NCBI RefSeq assembly: GCF_002198655.1
Contig: NZ_MWLN01000174.1
Coordinates: 1 to 46,134 of the forward strand
DNA: 46,134 nt
Reading direction: 5' to 3'
DNA from: Kineosporia sp. A_224
Lineage (GTDB): Bacteria; Actinomycetota; Actinomycetes; Actinomycetales; Kineosporiaceae
Shown here: piece by piece, positions 1-8,190 of the stretch
Layout: each line of letters opens with the position of its first letter
How positions within the stretch are numbered: the stretch's first letter is position 1
Notes under the pieces: model-generated
The model's input: only the letters and a program-made list of their open reading frames with translations
What the model was told of the DNA's origin: nothing
Database searches by the model: none
Translations under genes and position numbers: made by a program

Positions 1-738
1 CCGGGTGAGGTCCGCCCGGTGCCGGCCCCCGCGCCGGACCTCACCCGGCCCTCGCACGGCCTGACCCGCGCCACCCTGGGGGCTGCGCTCGTCGGCGGCG
101 CAGGCGTCGCGATCCTCGACCGGACCGGCGCCGGCATCCCGATGCCGTTCGCCGTCGGCGCCGCCGTCGTCCTCGGCATCATCGCGCTGGGCATCCTCGC
201 GGCGGGCCTGACCGGACGCCGTTCCGGCGGCCTCGCCCCGATCGCCTGGATCGTCGCGATCGTCGCCGTCAACGCCGTGGCGATCGGCAACGTCGACCCG
301 CGGGCCGGTGACGTCACCTGGCGGCCGGCGTCCGTCACCGCCGCCGAGGCCGGGATCGACCGCGGTGCGGGCGACCTGCGGATCGACCTCACCGACCCCG
401 CGATGCGGGCGGGCGCCACGGCGGCCGACCCCGTCGAGATGTCGGTCTCGGTCGGCGCCGGCCGGATCATCCTCACCGTGCCGACGGGCACCGCGACCCG
501 GGTCGACGCCCAGGTCGGGCTCGGCGAGATCAACGACCGGGTGACGAACTCGACCCAGGGCGGCGGGCCCGGTGAGAACCGGCAGTTCGTCGTCGGCACC
601 GGCGCGGTCACCACCGTCGTCCACGCGAAGGTCGGCCTCGGCGAGGTCCTCGTCGTCTCCCAGGGCACGGACGTGGCCCTCGGCGCGACCCCCACCACCA
701 CGGCCATGAGCGCTACGAGCACGGAGGCACTGCGATGA
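1..738 (+). CDS. PspC/toast-rack-type membrane protein, C-terminal part (5' end outside window)
   Basis: The reading frame is open from the first base, so this is probably the end of a longer gene rather than a protein starting at 19. Two hydrophobic segments lie near the start (around the residues GAALVGGAGVAIL and PFAVGAAVVLGIIALGILAAG). A soluble beta-rich region follows with repeated short units such as VGAGRIILTVP and VGLGEVLVV, the pattern of the DUF2154/toast-rack domain found at the C-terminus of PspC and LiaF-like envelope-stress proteins. The downstream gene starts inside its stop (ATGA). The role in envelope stress is inferred from the fold pattern only. Confidence 0.6.
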   Translation, partial: PGEVRPVPAPAPDLTRPSHGLTRATLGAALVGGAGVAILDRTGAGIPMPFAVGAAVVLGIIALGILAAGLTGRRSGGLAPIAWIVAIVAVNAVAIGNVDPRAGDVTWRPASVTAAEAGIDRGAGDLRIDLTDPAMRAGATAADPVEMSVSVGAGRIILTVPTGTATRVDAQVGLGEINDRVTNSTQGGGPGENRQFVVGTGAVTTVVHAKVGLGEVLVVSQGTDVALGATPTTTAMSATSTEALR

Positions 739-1157
739 GCACCACCCCGAACGAGCCCGGAACCGGCGGGCTCGACCTGCCCGGCTCCTCGACCGCCCCG
801 GCCGCACCGACGTACGGCCCGCTCGGCGGCGTCACCGCCCCGCGGCCGCTCGACCCGGACGCGCAGCGGCTCCTCGACGCCCGGCCCGCGGGGTACGGCG
901 AGGAGGCCGGCGCGACGGCGGTCCTCACGACCACCGCCGCGGCGCCCGCCGGCCGCCGGACGCCCCGGGTCCGGACGATCGTCTTCGCGCTCGTGCTCCT
1001 CGCGGTCGCCGTCACGGTGATCGTCGCCGCGGTGACCGACGTGACCGTCGACGGCGGCGCCGTCCTGCTCGTCCTGCTCGTCGCCGCCGGGCTCGCCCTC
1101 CTCGGGGGCGGGCTCGCAGCGGCGGCGAAGGAGGCCCGCGGCGGGCCCGGCGCCTGA
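735..1157 (+). CDS. Small membrane protein of unknown function
   Basis: A 140-residue protein whose ATG overlaps the preceding stop codon (ATGA), so the two are almost certainly co-translated. The first ~75 residues are Pro/Ala/Gly-rich and probably disordered. Two transmembrane helices follow, roughly residues 82-103 and 112-130, with a short basic tail. The family is not recognised. Coupling to the PspC/toast-rack-type protein suggests a shared envelope role, which is an inference. Confidence 0.7.
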   Translation: MSTTPNEPGTGGLDLPGSSTAPAAPTYGPLGGVTAPRPLDPDAQRLLDARPAGYGEEAGATAVLTTTAAAPAGRRTPRVRTIVFALVLLAVAVTVIVAAVTDVTVDGGAVLLVLLVAAGLALLGGGLAAAAKEARGGPGA

Positions 1158-1204
1158 CCTCCCGCACGACGCGCGCAACCCCGCGCACCGGCACCACCGC
1201 TCCG

Positions 1205-1257
1205 ACGAGGCCCCGCAGCAGCACCGGCGATCCCGGTGCAACGCTGCGGGGCCTCGT
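1205..1257. terminator. Compound hairpin between convergent genes
   Basis: A 14-bp perfect stem (1205-1218 with 1244-1257) encloses a second 7-bp stem (1221-1227 with 1233-1239). It lies between the end of the small membrane protein gene and the end of the glycerophosphodiesterase gene on the other strand, so it probably serves both as terminator. There is no clear T-tract, as is common in high-GC actinomycetes. Confidence 0.7.
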
Positions 1258-1270
1258 GGTGCCGCGGCGG

Positions 1271-2428
1271 TCAGACCGTCGCGAGCGCCCGGGCGAGGAC
1301 GGCGACGTCCGGCTGGTCGGCGAAGAGGCCGTCGATCCCGGCCCGCAGGAAGGTGACCTGCTCGTCGACGCCGCGGCCGAAGTCGGGCAGCGCGTCGCCG
1401 CGCCGGTAGTCCGCCGGCAGGAACGTGTTCTCGGCGCGGAACGTGTACGGGTGCACGAACAGGCCGGCCGCGTGCGCGTCGTCGACGAGCGTGCTCGGCG
1501 TCCCCAGGGTGCCGTCGGCGCGGCGCGGGATGACCTGGCTCTTGTCCGGGCCGATCCCGTCGGCGTAGCGCGCGACGCCGCGCAGCCCGGCGGGTGCGGC
1601 GAGCTCGGCGTAGGTCGGCCCCGAGCCGCGGGCGACCGTGTCGTACGGCGCACCGGACGCGCTGAGCAGCTGCGTGACCCGGGTCCGCAACCCCATGCGC
1701 CGCAACGACTCCAGGTTCGAGACCTCGAACGACTGGACGAGCACCGGCGCGTCCGCGCGGTTGAGGCCGTAGCGGCGCAGCGTCGCGAGCAGCGTCTCCT
1801 CCAGCGGCAGCCCGATCGCCCGGTGGTACGTCGGGTGCTTCGTCTCGGGGTAGACGGCCAGCTCGCGGTCGAGCTCGCGGGAGAGCCGGCGGCGCAGCTC
1901 GAGGAGCTCGACGAACGTCGGCACCTCGAAGAGCCCGTCGTACATCGTGTTCTCCTGGCGGACCTGCGGGATGCGTTCCTTGGCGCGCAACGTCTTCAGC
2001 TCGGCGAGGGTGAGGTCCTGCGTCCACCAGCCGGTCACCGTCACCCCGTCGAGGACGACGGTCCGGCGCCGGTCGGCGAACTCCGGGCGGTCCGCGACGT
2101 CCGTCGTGCCACCGATCTCCGGCTCGTGCCGGCAGACGAGGACGCCGTCCTTCGTCGCGACGAGGTCGGGCTCCATGACGTCCGCGCCCATCCGGGCGGC
2201 GAGCTCGTACGAGGCAAGGGTGTGCTCGGGGCGGTAGCCGGACGCGCCGCGGTGCCCGACGACGAGCGGCCTGCGGCGGGACCCGCCGGCACCCGCGGCC
2301 CGGCCGGGCGCCTGCGCGGGGACCGGGGCGACGACGGTCGCGGACGCGGACGGTGCGAGCGCCCCGGCGAGCGGGGCGGACACGACGGCACCGGCGAAGC
2401 CGGCGAGTGCTGCACGGCGGGTGGGCAC
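1271..2428 (-). CDS. Glycerophosphodiester phosphodiesterase, Tat-exported
   Basis: Hydrolyses glycerophosphodiesters to glycerol-3-phosphate and an alcohol, here outside the membrane. The chosen GTG at 2428 has GAGGAG six bases upstream and gives a twin-arginine signal (TRRAALAGF) with an Ala-rich cleavage region ending near residue 30. Longer readings would run into the opposite-strand YchJ-like gene. GDPD motifs are present: VGHRGASGYRPEHT at 57-70 (catalytic His59, Glu68), MEPD at 85-88 (metal ligands), and KDG...H101. The length of 385 residues fits secreted GlpQ-type enzymes. The glycerol-3-phosphate produced could feed the GlpD encoded at 26.4-28.2 kb. Confidence 0.9.
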   Translation of the reverse strand: MPTRRAALAGFAGAVVSAPLAGALAPSASATVVAPVPAQAPGRAAGAGGSRRRPLVVGHRGASGYRPEHTLASYELAARMGADVMEPDLVATKDGVLVCRHEPEIGGTTDVADRPEFADRRRTVVLDGVTVTGWWTQDLTLAELKTLRAKERIPQVRQENTMYDGLFEVPTFVELLELRRRLSRELDRELAVYPETKHPTYHRAIGLPLEETLLATLRRYGLNRADAPVLVQSFEVSNLESLRRMGLRTRVTQLLSASGAPYDTVARGSGPTYAELAAPAGLRGVARYADGIGPDKSQVIPRRADGTLGTPSTLVDDAHAAGLFVHPYTFRAENTFLPADYRRGDALPDFGRGVDEQVTFLRAGIDGLFADQPDVAVLARALATV

Positions 2429-2557
2429 GACGTCCTCCTCGTGGCCGCCGGCCCCGTGCCCGCGCGCCGGGACCACCGAACCGGCGCCGGGCGAACGCGA
2501 CCGGTGCGCGTGGCGAGGCCGCGATGACACGCGGACGAACACCTGACGACCGGGCCC

Positions 2558-2563
2558 TACCCT
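2558..2563 (+). promoter_or_regulatory. -10 box of a leaderless start (YchJ-like gene)
   Basis: TACCCT ends six bases before the GTG at 2570, and there is no Shine-Dalgarno sequence. This is the spacing expected if transcription begins at or next to the start codon. Confidence 0.55.
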
Positions 2564-2569
2564 GGCCGC

Positions 2570-3001
2570 GTGGACACCGCGGCCCCCCGGGACGACGACG
2601 CCCCCTGCCCCTGCGGCCGGGGCGGATCCTTCGGGGCGCTGACGTTCGCCCGCTGCTGCGGGCGGTGGACCGGCCCCGGCGCGCCGCCCGCCCCGGACGC
2701 CGAGAGCCTCATGCGCTCCCGGTACAGCGCGTACGTCCGCGGCGACGGCACCCACGTCACCGCGACGTGGGACCCGCTGACCCGGCCCGGCGACCTCGAC
2801 CTCGACGGTGGCCCGCAGTGGCTCGGCCTCCAGGTCCTCGACGCCGGGGACGACGGCGTCGAGCAGGGTCACGCGGCCGCGCACGTCGAGTTCGTCGCGA
2901 CGTACCGCGGCGCGGACGGCCGGGTGCACCGGATGCACGAGCGCAGCCGGTTCACCCGCCGCGGCGAGCGCTGGTTCTACGTCGACGGCGACGTCACGTG
3001 A
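2570..3001 (+). CDS. YchJ-family (UPF0225) zinc-binding protein
   Basis: A 143-residue protein with an N-terminal SEC-C-like metal motif (CPCGRG, then FARCC) followed by the YchJ middle domain, recognisable from AESLMRSRYSAYVRGD and the C-terminal RSRFTRRGERWFYVDGD. The biochemical role of the family is unclear. The SEC-C motif is a zinc ligand set shared with SecA. GTG at 2570 is preceded by a TANNNT box at leaderless spacing. The next gene starts within its stop (GTGA). Confidence 0.85.
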   Translation: MDTAAPRDDDAPCPCGRGGSFGALTFARCCGRWTGPGAPPAPDAESLMRSRYSAYVRGDGTHVTATWDPLTRPGDLDLDGGPQWLGLQVLDAGDDGVEQGHAAAHVEFVATYRGADGRVHRMHERSRFTRRGERWFYVDGDVT

Positions 3002-4233
3002 CCGCGCCGGGCCGGACCGGCAGCACGAACCCCTACCTCGACGTCCTGCGCGTCCCCGGGGCCGCCGCGTTCTGCGCCGCAGCGACGCTCGCCCGGCTGC
3101 CGATGGCGATGATCAGCCTCGGCGCGCTGCTCCTCGTCTCGACCTCGGGCCGGTCGTTCACCCTGGCCGGTCTCGTCTCCGGCGCCACCGCGCTCGGCCA
3201 GGCCGCGGGCTCCCCGCCGCTCGGCCGCCTCGTCGACCGGCTCGGGCAGACCCGCGTCCTCGGCCCGCAGGCGCTCGTCAACGCGACCCTGCTCGGCACC
3301 CTCGTCGTCGCGACCCGGGTCGGTGCCGCGGGCAGCGTCCTCGTCGCGGTCGCCGCCCTCGTCGGGGCGACGGCACCGCAGGTCGGCGCGCTCGCCCGGG
3401 CCCGCTGGGGGCGCCTGCTCGACGGCGACCCGCGGCTGGAGACCGCGCTCGCGCTCGAGGCGGTCATCGAGGAGGGCATCTTCGTCACCGGCCCGCTGCT
3501 CGTCGCGGGGTGCGTCGCGCTGCTCGGCCCGCCGGGGGCGCTGCTCGCCGCGGCCGGCACGACCGTCGTCGGCTCGGCGCTCTTCCTCGCGCAGCGCAGC
3601 ACCGAGCCCGCACCGCACCCGCCGCGTGCGGACGGCGCCGCGCACCCGTCGGCGTTGCGCTCCCCCGGGCTCGTCGTGCTCGTCGCCGCGTTCACGGCGA
3701 TGGGCGCGTGCTTCGGGTTCGTCGAGGTCGGTGTCGTCGCGCTCGCCGACGACGCCGGCCGGCCGGGCGCCGCCGGCCTCGTCCTCGGGCTGTGGACGCT
3801 GGGCAGCCTCGTCTCCGGCGTCGTCTACGGCGCTCGCGCCTGGACGACGGCACCGGCGCGGCGGCTCGCGCTCTCCGCGGTCGCGCTCGCCGCCGGGGCC
3901 CTGGCCGTCGCGGTCGCCGGGGCGACGACCTCGGGGACGACGGCCCTCGTGGCGGTCACCGCGGCCCTCGTCGTCGCCGGCGCGGCGAACGCCCCGACGA
4001 TCATCACCGGCAACGCGCTCGTGCCGGACGTCGTCCCGGCCACCGCGACGACCGAGGCGTACACCTGGCTCAACGTGACGATCTTCGCCGGTGCGGCGGT
4101 CGGTGCGGCGGCCGGCGGCGCGGTCGCGGACCGCTCCGGCGCGGCCGGGTCGCTGGCCTGGGCGACGGTCGCCGCGGCGCTCACCGCCGTCGTCGCCGTC
4201 GTCGGCCGGGGCCGGCTCGTCAGGAGGACGTGA
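2998..4233 (+). CDS. MFS-type transporter
   Basis: A 411-residue, highly hydrophobic protein with about ten to twelve predicted transmembrane segments and the MFS loop motif GRLVDRLGQTRVL between helices 2 and 3. The GTG at 2998 overlaps the YchJ-like stop (GTGA), indicating translational coupling. A longer in-frame reading back to 2353 runs through the YchJ-like gene and is a shadow. The substrate is unknown; the sequence resembles drug/metabolite efflux permeases in general. The 3' end overlaps the convergent GST gene by 14 nt. Confidence 0.85.
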   Translation: MTAPGRTGSTNPYLDVLRVPGAAAFCAAATLARLPMAMISLGALLLVSTSGRSFTLAGLVSGATALGQAAGSPPLGRLVDRLGQTRVLGPQALVNATLLGTLVVATRVGAAGSVLVAVAALVGATAPQVGALARARWGRLLDGDPRLETALALEAVIEEGIFVTGPLLVAGCVALLGPPGALLAAAGTTVVGSALFLAQRSTEPAPHPPRADGAAHPSALRSPGLVVLVAAFTAMGACFGFVEVGVVALADDAGRPGAAGLVLGLWTLGSLVSGVVYGARAWTTAPARRLALSAVALAAGALAVAVAGATTSGTTALVAVTAALVVAGAANAPTIITGNALVPDVVPATATTEAYTWLNVTIFAGAAVGAAAGGAVADRSGAAGSLAWATVAAALTAVVAVVGRGRLVRRT

Positions 4234-5221
4234 GCGCCTCGCGGCCGTGCGGCGTCGTCCAGCCGGCGAGGTCCGGGCCGACCGGGACGATCCGGGTCGG
4301 GTTGATCATCGGGTGCGTCGCGTAGTAGTGCCGCTTGATGTGCGCGAAGTCGACGGTCTCGCCGAACCCCTTGTGCTGGAACAGGTCCCGCGCGTAGGCC
4401 CAGAGCACCGGCATCTCGGTGAGCTTGCTCCGGTTGCACTTGAAGTGGCCGTGGTAGGCGGCGTCGAACCGGACGAGCGTCGTGAAGAGCCGGACGTCGG
4501 CCTCGGTGACGGCGTCGCCCATGAGGTAGCGCCGGCGCTCCAGGTGCTCCGACAGCGCGTCGAGCCGGGCGAAGAGCGTCGCGAACGCCGCCTCGTACGC
4601 CTCCTGGGTCGTCGCGAAGCCGCACCGGTAGACGCCGTTGTTCACCTCGCGGAAGACCACCTCGATCATCACGTCCATCTCCGCCCGGGCGGCCGGGTCG
4701 TCGGGCAGCAACCGCGGTGCGCCGGGGGCGTGATGGTCGACCCACTCGGTCGACAGGTCGAGGGTGATCTGCGGGTAGTCGTTCGTCACGACGAGCCCGG
4801 TGACGGTGTCGACGACCGCGGGCACCGTGACCCGCCCGGTGTACGCCGGGTCGGTCCGCGCGTAGACCTGCGCGAGGTGGGTGACCCCGAGCACCGGGTC
4901 GCGGCCGTCGGGGTCGAGGGTGAACGCCCAGCCGCTCTCGTCGCGGTACGGGTCGACGACGGCGAGCGAGATCGCGTCGTCGAGGCCGAGCAGCCGCCGG
5001 ACGACGACGGAGCGGTGCGCCCACGGGCAGGCGAGCGAGACGACGAGCCGGTAGCGACCGGCCTCGACCGGCCAGCGGCCCTGGGCGTCCGGTCCCTCGC
5101 CCGGCGCAGAGTCGCTGTCCCGGGTGATCCGGTCGGTGAACCGGTTGCCCTGCCGGACGAACGCGCCGTCCTTCGCGGTCTCCGCGCCGAACTGGGCCTT
5201 CTGCACCGCATCGGTCGTCAT
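4220..5221 (-). CDS. Xi-class glutathione S-transferase / S-glutathionyl-(hydro)quinone reductase family (ECM4/YqjG)
   Basis: A 333-residue protein with the family's thioredoxin-fold motif LACPWAHR (catalytic Cys about residue 88), the conserved NNGVYRCGFATTQEAYE stretch and the helical C-terminal domain ending PTRIVPVGP. Family members reduce glutathionylated hydroquinones. Actinomycetes generally use mycothiol, so the natural thiol substrate is uncertain. ATG at 5221 is preceded by TAGGGT (5228-5233 on this strand) with a 6-nt gap, a leaderless arrangement. It ends 14 nt inside the convergent MFS gene. Confidence 0.88.
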   Translation of the reverse strand: MTTDAVQKAQFGAETAKDGAFVRQGNRFTDRITRDSDSAPGEGPDAQGRWPVEAGRYRLVVSLACPWAHRSVVVRRLLGLDDAISLAVVDPYRDESGWAFTLDPDGRDPVLGVTHLAQVYARTDPAYTGRVTVPAVVDTVTGLVVTNDYPQITLDLSTEWVDHHAPGAPRLLPDDPAARAEMDVMIEVVFREVNNGVYRCGFATTQEAYEAAFATLFARLDALSEHLERRRYLMGDAVTEADVRLFTTLVRFDAAYHGHFKCNRSKLTEMPVLWAYARDLFQHKGFGETVDFAHIKRHYYATHPMINPTRIVPVGPDLAGWTTPHGREALTSS

Positions 5222-5251
5222 CGCCCCACCCTACGATCGCGACCTCCGGAC

Positions 5252-5279
5252 GCACAGGGCGACGGACATCGCCCTGTGC
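5252..5279 (-). terminator. Hairpin terminator after the LURP-one-like gene
   Basis: An 11-bp perfect stem (5252-5262 with 5269-5279) with a 6-nt loop lies between the end of the 5309-5932 gene and the promoter of the GST gene. It separates two minus-strand transcription units. Confidence 0.65.
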
Positions 5280-5308
5280 CTGCGGAGTCGGCGATCTCGG
5301 CAGCCGGG

Positions 5309-5932
5309 TCAGCGGGCCTGGAGGGCGTCCATCCCGACGGCCGCGGCGAGGACGAGCCGGCGGTCGAGCACGTGGCCGGTGTCCGGGCTGCAGTCGATCC
5401 GGTAGAAGTCGCGGAGCTTCCACGCCCGCCGGGTGTGGTGGACCAGCACCTGGTCGCCGCGGGTGAAGACGAAGTGGTACGGGATCGGCAGCCAGTCGGC
5501 GTAGTCGCCGACGACGGGCAGGAAGCCCACGAGGCGGCGGAAGATCGCCACCGGCAGGCTGCGCTCGGCCGCCTCGCACACCTGCTGGCCGTCGGCCCCG
5601 TAGAGGACGTACGTCGAGCGCAGGAGGCTGCGCGCGAACGCCTTCTGGATCTCGCCGATCTTCTCCCCGTTCGGGCCCGTGATGTCGTACCGGGCGGCCG
5701 GGTCGAAGCGCTGCCGGGCCTTGATCCGCAGCAGCTCGGTCGACTTCGACTCGTCGGTGTAGAAGCGGATGTCCTCCTTGAACTTGAACCGCTTCTGCTC
5801 GACGAACGCGATCACCTGGCCCGGCTCGCCCGAGGGGTCCGGCAGGGAGAAGTGGTACCGGTTGACGATCGGCGCCCACTTCTGCCGGAGGATGAAGTGG
5901 TCGTGCCGGTTCGGGTCGAAGCCCTCGGTCAT
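5309..5932 (-). CDS. LURP-one/tubby-C-like domain protein
   Basis: A 207-residue soluble protein. The ATG at 5932 has AGGAG nine bases upstream; longer starts lack a ribosome site. The sequence shows the alternating beta-strand pattern of the LURP-one-related (tubby-like C-terminal) family, including FKEDIRFYTDESK, RYDITGPNGEKIGEIQKAF and LLRSTYVLYGADGQQ. No catalytic motif is visible. The function of bacterial members is not established. An unlinked promoter-like TAGTCT lies upstream and a hairpin ends the unit. Confidence 0.65.
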   Translation of the reverse strand: MTEGFDPNRHDHFILRQKWAPIVNRYHFSLPDPSGEPGQVIAFVEQKRFKFKEDIRFYTDESKSTELLRIKARQRFDPAARYDITGPNGEKIGEIQKAFARSLLRSTYVLYGADGQQVCEAAERSLPVAIFRRLVGFLPVVGDYADWLPIPYHFVFTRGDQVLVHHTRRAWKLRDFYRIDCSPDTGHVLDRRLVLAAAVGMDALQAR

Positions 5933-6024
5933 GGTCCCTCTCCTGGTCCGCGATGATCGCCCGGAGACTACGCCGCCTGCCGGACGCCCCTGCGACGTCG
6001 TGCGGGGGCGCACCGTTCCCGGCG

Positions 6025-8190
6025 TCAGCCCAGCGCGTCGTACGCCGCCAGCGCCCGCTCGGCGGTGCCGAACCGGCCGGTGGCCGCGACCTCCCGCTCA
6101 CGCAGCGCCGGGAACGTCGTGAGCACGTGCGCGAGGTCGTCCCGCGACCAGCCGAGCAGCCACGCGTGGACGGCGTCGAGGTCGGCGAGCGCGGCGACCC
6201 GGTCGGCGGCCACGACGTCCGCCGGACGCGCCGACGACGGGACCGCGACCCCGGCCGCCGCGAGCTCGGCCGCGAGCCCGCCGAGCGAGTCGTCCCACGC
6301 GTGCGCCGCCGCGAACCGGTCGAGCGCCCACGCCGCGAGCGTCCGCCCGGGGGCCCACGGCGCGGGGACGTCGTACGCCTCCGGCGGCGGCAGGGCGACC
6401 TGCTCGAGCTTGAAGAAGTTGAGGTTCGCGCCGGCGTGCTTCTGCCGGACGAGGTGGTCGACCGGCAGGCTCGCGAGCGCGGCGAGCAGCAGCGGCAGCC
6501 GGGGCGCGTCGAGCAGCGGCAGCGAGTTGCCGACCCCGGCGACGGGCAGCGCCGTCGGGATGAGCGTGCGCGGCGAGTCCGTCGTCGTGACGTTGCGGTA
6601 GCCGGCGAGCCAGCCGCGTCCGGCGAGGGCGCCGAACCGCTCCTCGACGAGGTCGCGAGGCACCCAGTACCGGTGGGCGGCGCGGCCGCCGCCGCGGTGG
6701 TCGAGCAGCCCGGCGTGCTTGGCCTCCCACAGCGGCACGAGCCCCGGGCCGGGGGCGGTCGCGAACCAGCGGGCGTCCCGGGTCATGTGCATCGAGGTCA
6801 CGAGCCGGGCCTGCCACGGGCTGTCGACGACGCCGCCGTCGGCGCCGCGGCGCAGCAGCACCGGGAACCGGCGGTGCGCGGCGGTCACGAGGGCGGCGTC
6901 CCGCGCGGAGGTGCACAGCGGCGGCGTGCCGGTGTTCGGGTTGACGAGCCACGGGACGTCGGCGGCCAGCGCCCAGGCCTGCTCCCCGGCCGGCCGGGCG
7001 GGGTCCACGAGCCCGACGACGACCTCGGCGGGCGGCCGCTCCGGCTGCCCCGGCTGTGCCGCCTCGCCCCGGCCGGCGCCGGCCGGCCCGCACGCCCCCG
7101 ACCGCAGGACGACGACGGCGACGCCGACCCGGCTGCTCACGTCCTCGAAGACGGGGGCGGCCTGGTCGAGCAGGTGGAGCCGCTCGAGCGCGCCCGCGTC
7201 GAGCAGCGCCCCGAGCAGCCGGGACGCCGACCGGTCCGCGGCGACCCCGGCCGGGACGACGACCCCGGCCCGGCCGTGCGGCGCGAGCAGCCGCCAGCAC
7301 GTCTCGAGGAACGGCAGGTACGCGTTGATCTCGCCGGCCCCGGTGAGCGGGTGGCGGCCCGCCTCCCGCAGCCCGCGCGCGGACGCCGCCCGGTCCGCGC
7401 GCAGCGCCGTCGGCGGCCGGTGCTGCCAGTCCTTGCGGGTCACCTTGAGCCGCTCCCACGGCGGGTTCGCCACGACCGCGGTGAAGCCGCCGCGCCACCC
7501 GGTGAGCGGGTCGGCGGCCGCGGCCGGGTCGGCGAGCACCGCCGGGAACGCCTCGTGCCACGCGAGGCCGCCGGGGCCGGCCGCGGGCAGCAGCGGGGTG
7601 GCTCCCAGGAGGGCGTCGCCGAGGACGACGCGGGCCGCCAGGTCGGCCGGGGCGCACGCGGCGCCGGCCTCGACGGCGTCGACCGCGAGCACCGTCCGGG
7701 CGAGGTCGACCGCGACCGGGTCGTCGTCGACACCGTGCAGCGCGGCGGCCGCCGGCGCGGGCGGGACGCCGACCTCGACGAGCCGGGCGAACGCCGCCCG
7801 CAGCAGGGCCCCGCTGCCGCAGGCCGGGTCGACGACGGTCGGGGCGGCGTCCGGCCCGGAGGCCGGGAAGGCCGCCGGCAGGGCGTGCGCGGCGAGCACC
7901 GCGGCGAGCGCCGCCGGGGTGCCGAACGCCCCGCGGCGGCGGCGCTCGGCGATCCCGACCCTGGTCAGCGCGACGTCGCCGCCGTCGAGCACCGGCTCCA
8001 GGCACAGCAGCGCGCCGTAGCCGCTCGCGAGCGCGCGGACCGCCTCGGCGTCCCCGGCCCGCCAGGCGGTCGCGGCCGCGTGCCGGATCGCGGTGTCCCG
8101 CCAGGCGGCCGCGTCCTGCGCCATCGCGGGTCCCTCGGCGGCGAGCACCTGCGCCGCCGCGGCGGTGAGCAGCCCGGCCGCGTCGGTCAC
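6025..8190 (-). CDS. Eco57I/type IIG-like N6-adenine DNA methyltransferase, no visible nuclease domain
   Basis: A 721-residue protein with a gamma-class adenine methylase order: GAFGTP at 88-92 (motif X-like), DPACGSG at 121-127 (SAM-binding motif I), GVDDDPVAV near 153 (motif II), and NPPW at 242-245 (catalytic motif IV). The C-terminal third contains GANLNFFKLEQVALP, like the target-recognition region of type IIG/TaqI-like enzymes. No PD-(D/E)xK is seen in the ~110-residue N-terminal helical region. GTG at 8190 overlaps the stop of the upstream double-Nudix gene (GTGA), so they are co-translated. It may be an orphan methylase, a DNA/RNA-modifying enzyme, or part of a defence module. Confidence 0.82.
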   Translation of the reverse strand: MTDAAGLLTAAAAQVLAAEGPAMAQDAAAWRDTAIRHAAATAWRAGDAEAVRALASGYGALLCLEPVLDGGDVALTRVGIAERRRRGAFGTPAALAAVLAAHALPAAFPASGPDAAPTVVDPACGSGALLRAAFARLVEVGVPPAPAAAALHGVDDDPVAVDLARTVLAVDAVEAGAACAPADLAARVVLGDALLGATPLLPAAGPGGLAWHEAFPAVLADPAAAADPLTGWRGGFTAVVANPPWERLKVTRKDWQHRPPTALRADRAASARGLREAGRHPLTGAGEINAYLPFLETCWRLLAPHGRAGVVVPAGVAADRSASRLLGALLDAGALERLHLLDQAAPVFEDVSSRVGVAVVVLRSGACGPAGAGRGEAAQPGQPERPPAEVVVGLVDPARPAGEQAWALAADVPWLVNPNTGTPPLCTSARDAALVTAAHRRFPVLLRRGADGGVVDSPWQARLVTSMHMTRDARWFATAPGPGLVPLWEAKHAGLLDHRGGGRAAHRYWVPRDLVEERFGALAGRGWLAGYRNVTTTDSPRTLIPTALPVAGVGNSLPLLDAPRLPLLLAALASLPVDHLVRQKHAGANLNFFKLEQVALPPPEAYDVPAPWAPGRTLAAWALDRFAAAHAWDDSLGGLAAELAAAGVAVPSSARPADVVAADRVAALADLDAVHAWLLGWSRDDLAHVLTTFPALREREVAATGRFGTAERALAAYDALG

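Noticed and set aside
3825-6101. 758-codon minus-strand frame over the MFS, GST and LURP-one-like genes
   Set aside because: Low-complexity Arg/Pro/Gly translation without motifs; a shadow of the real genes.
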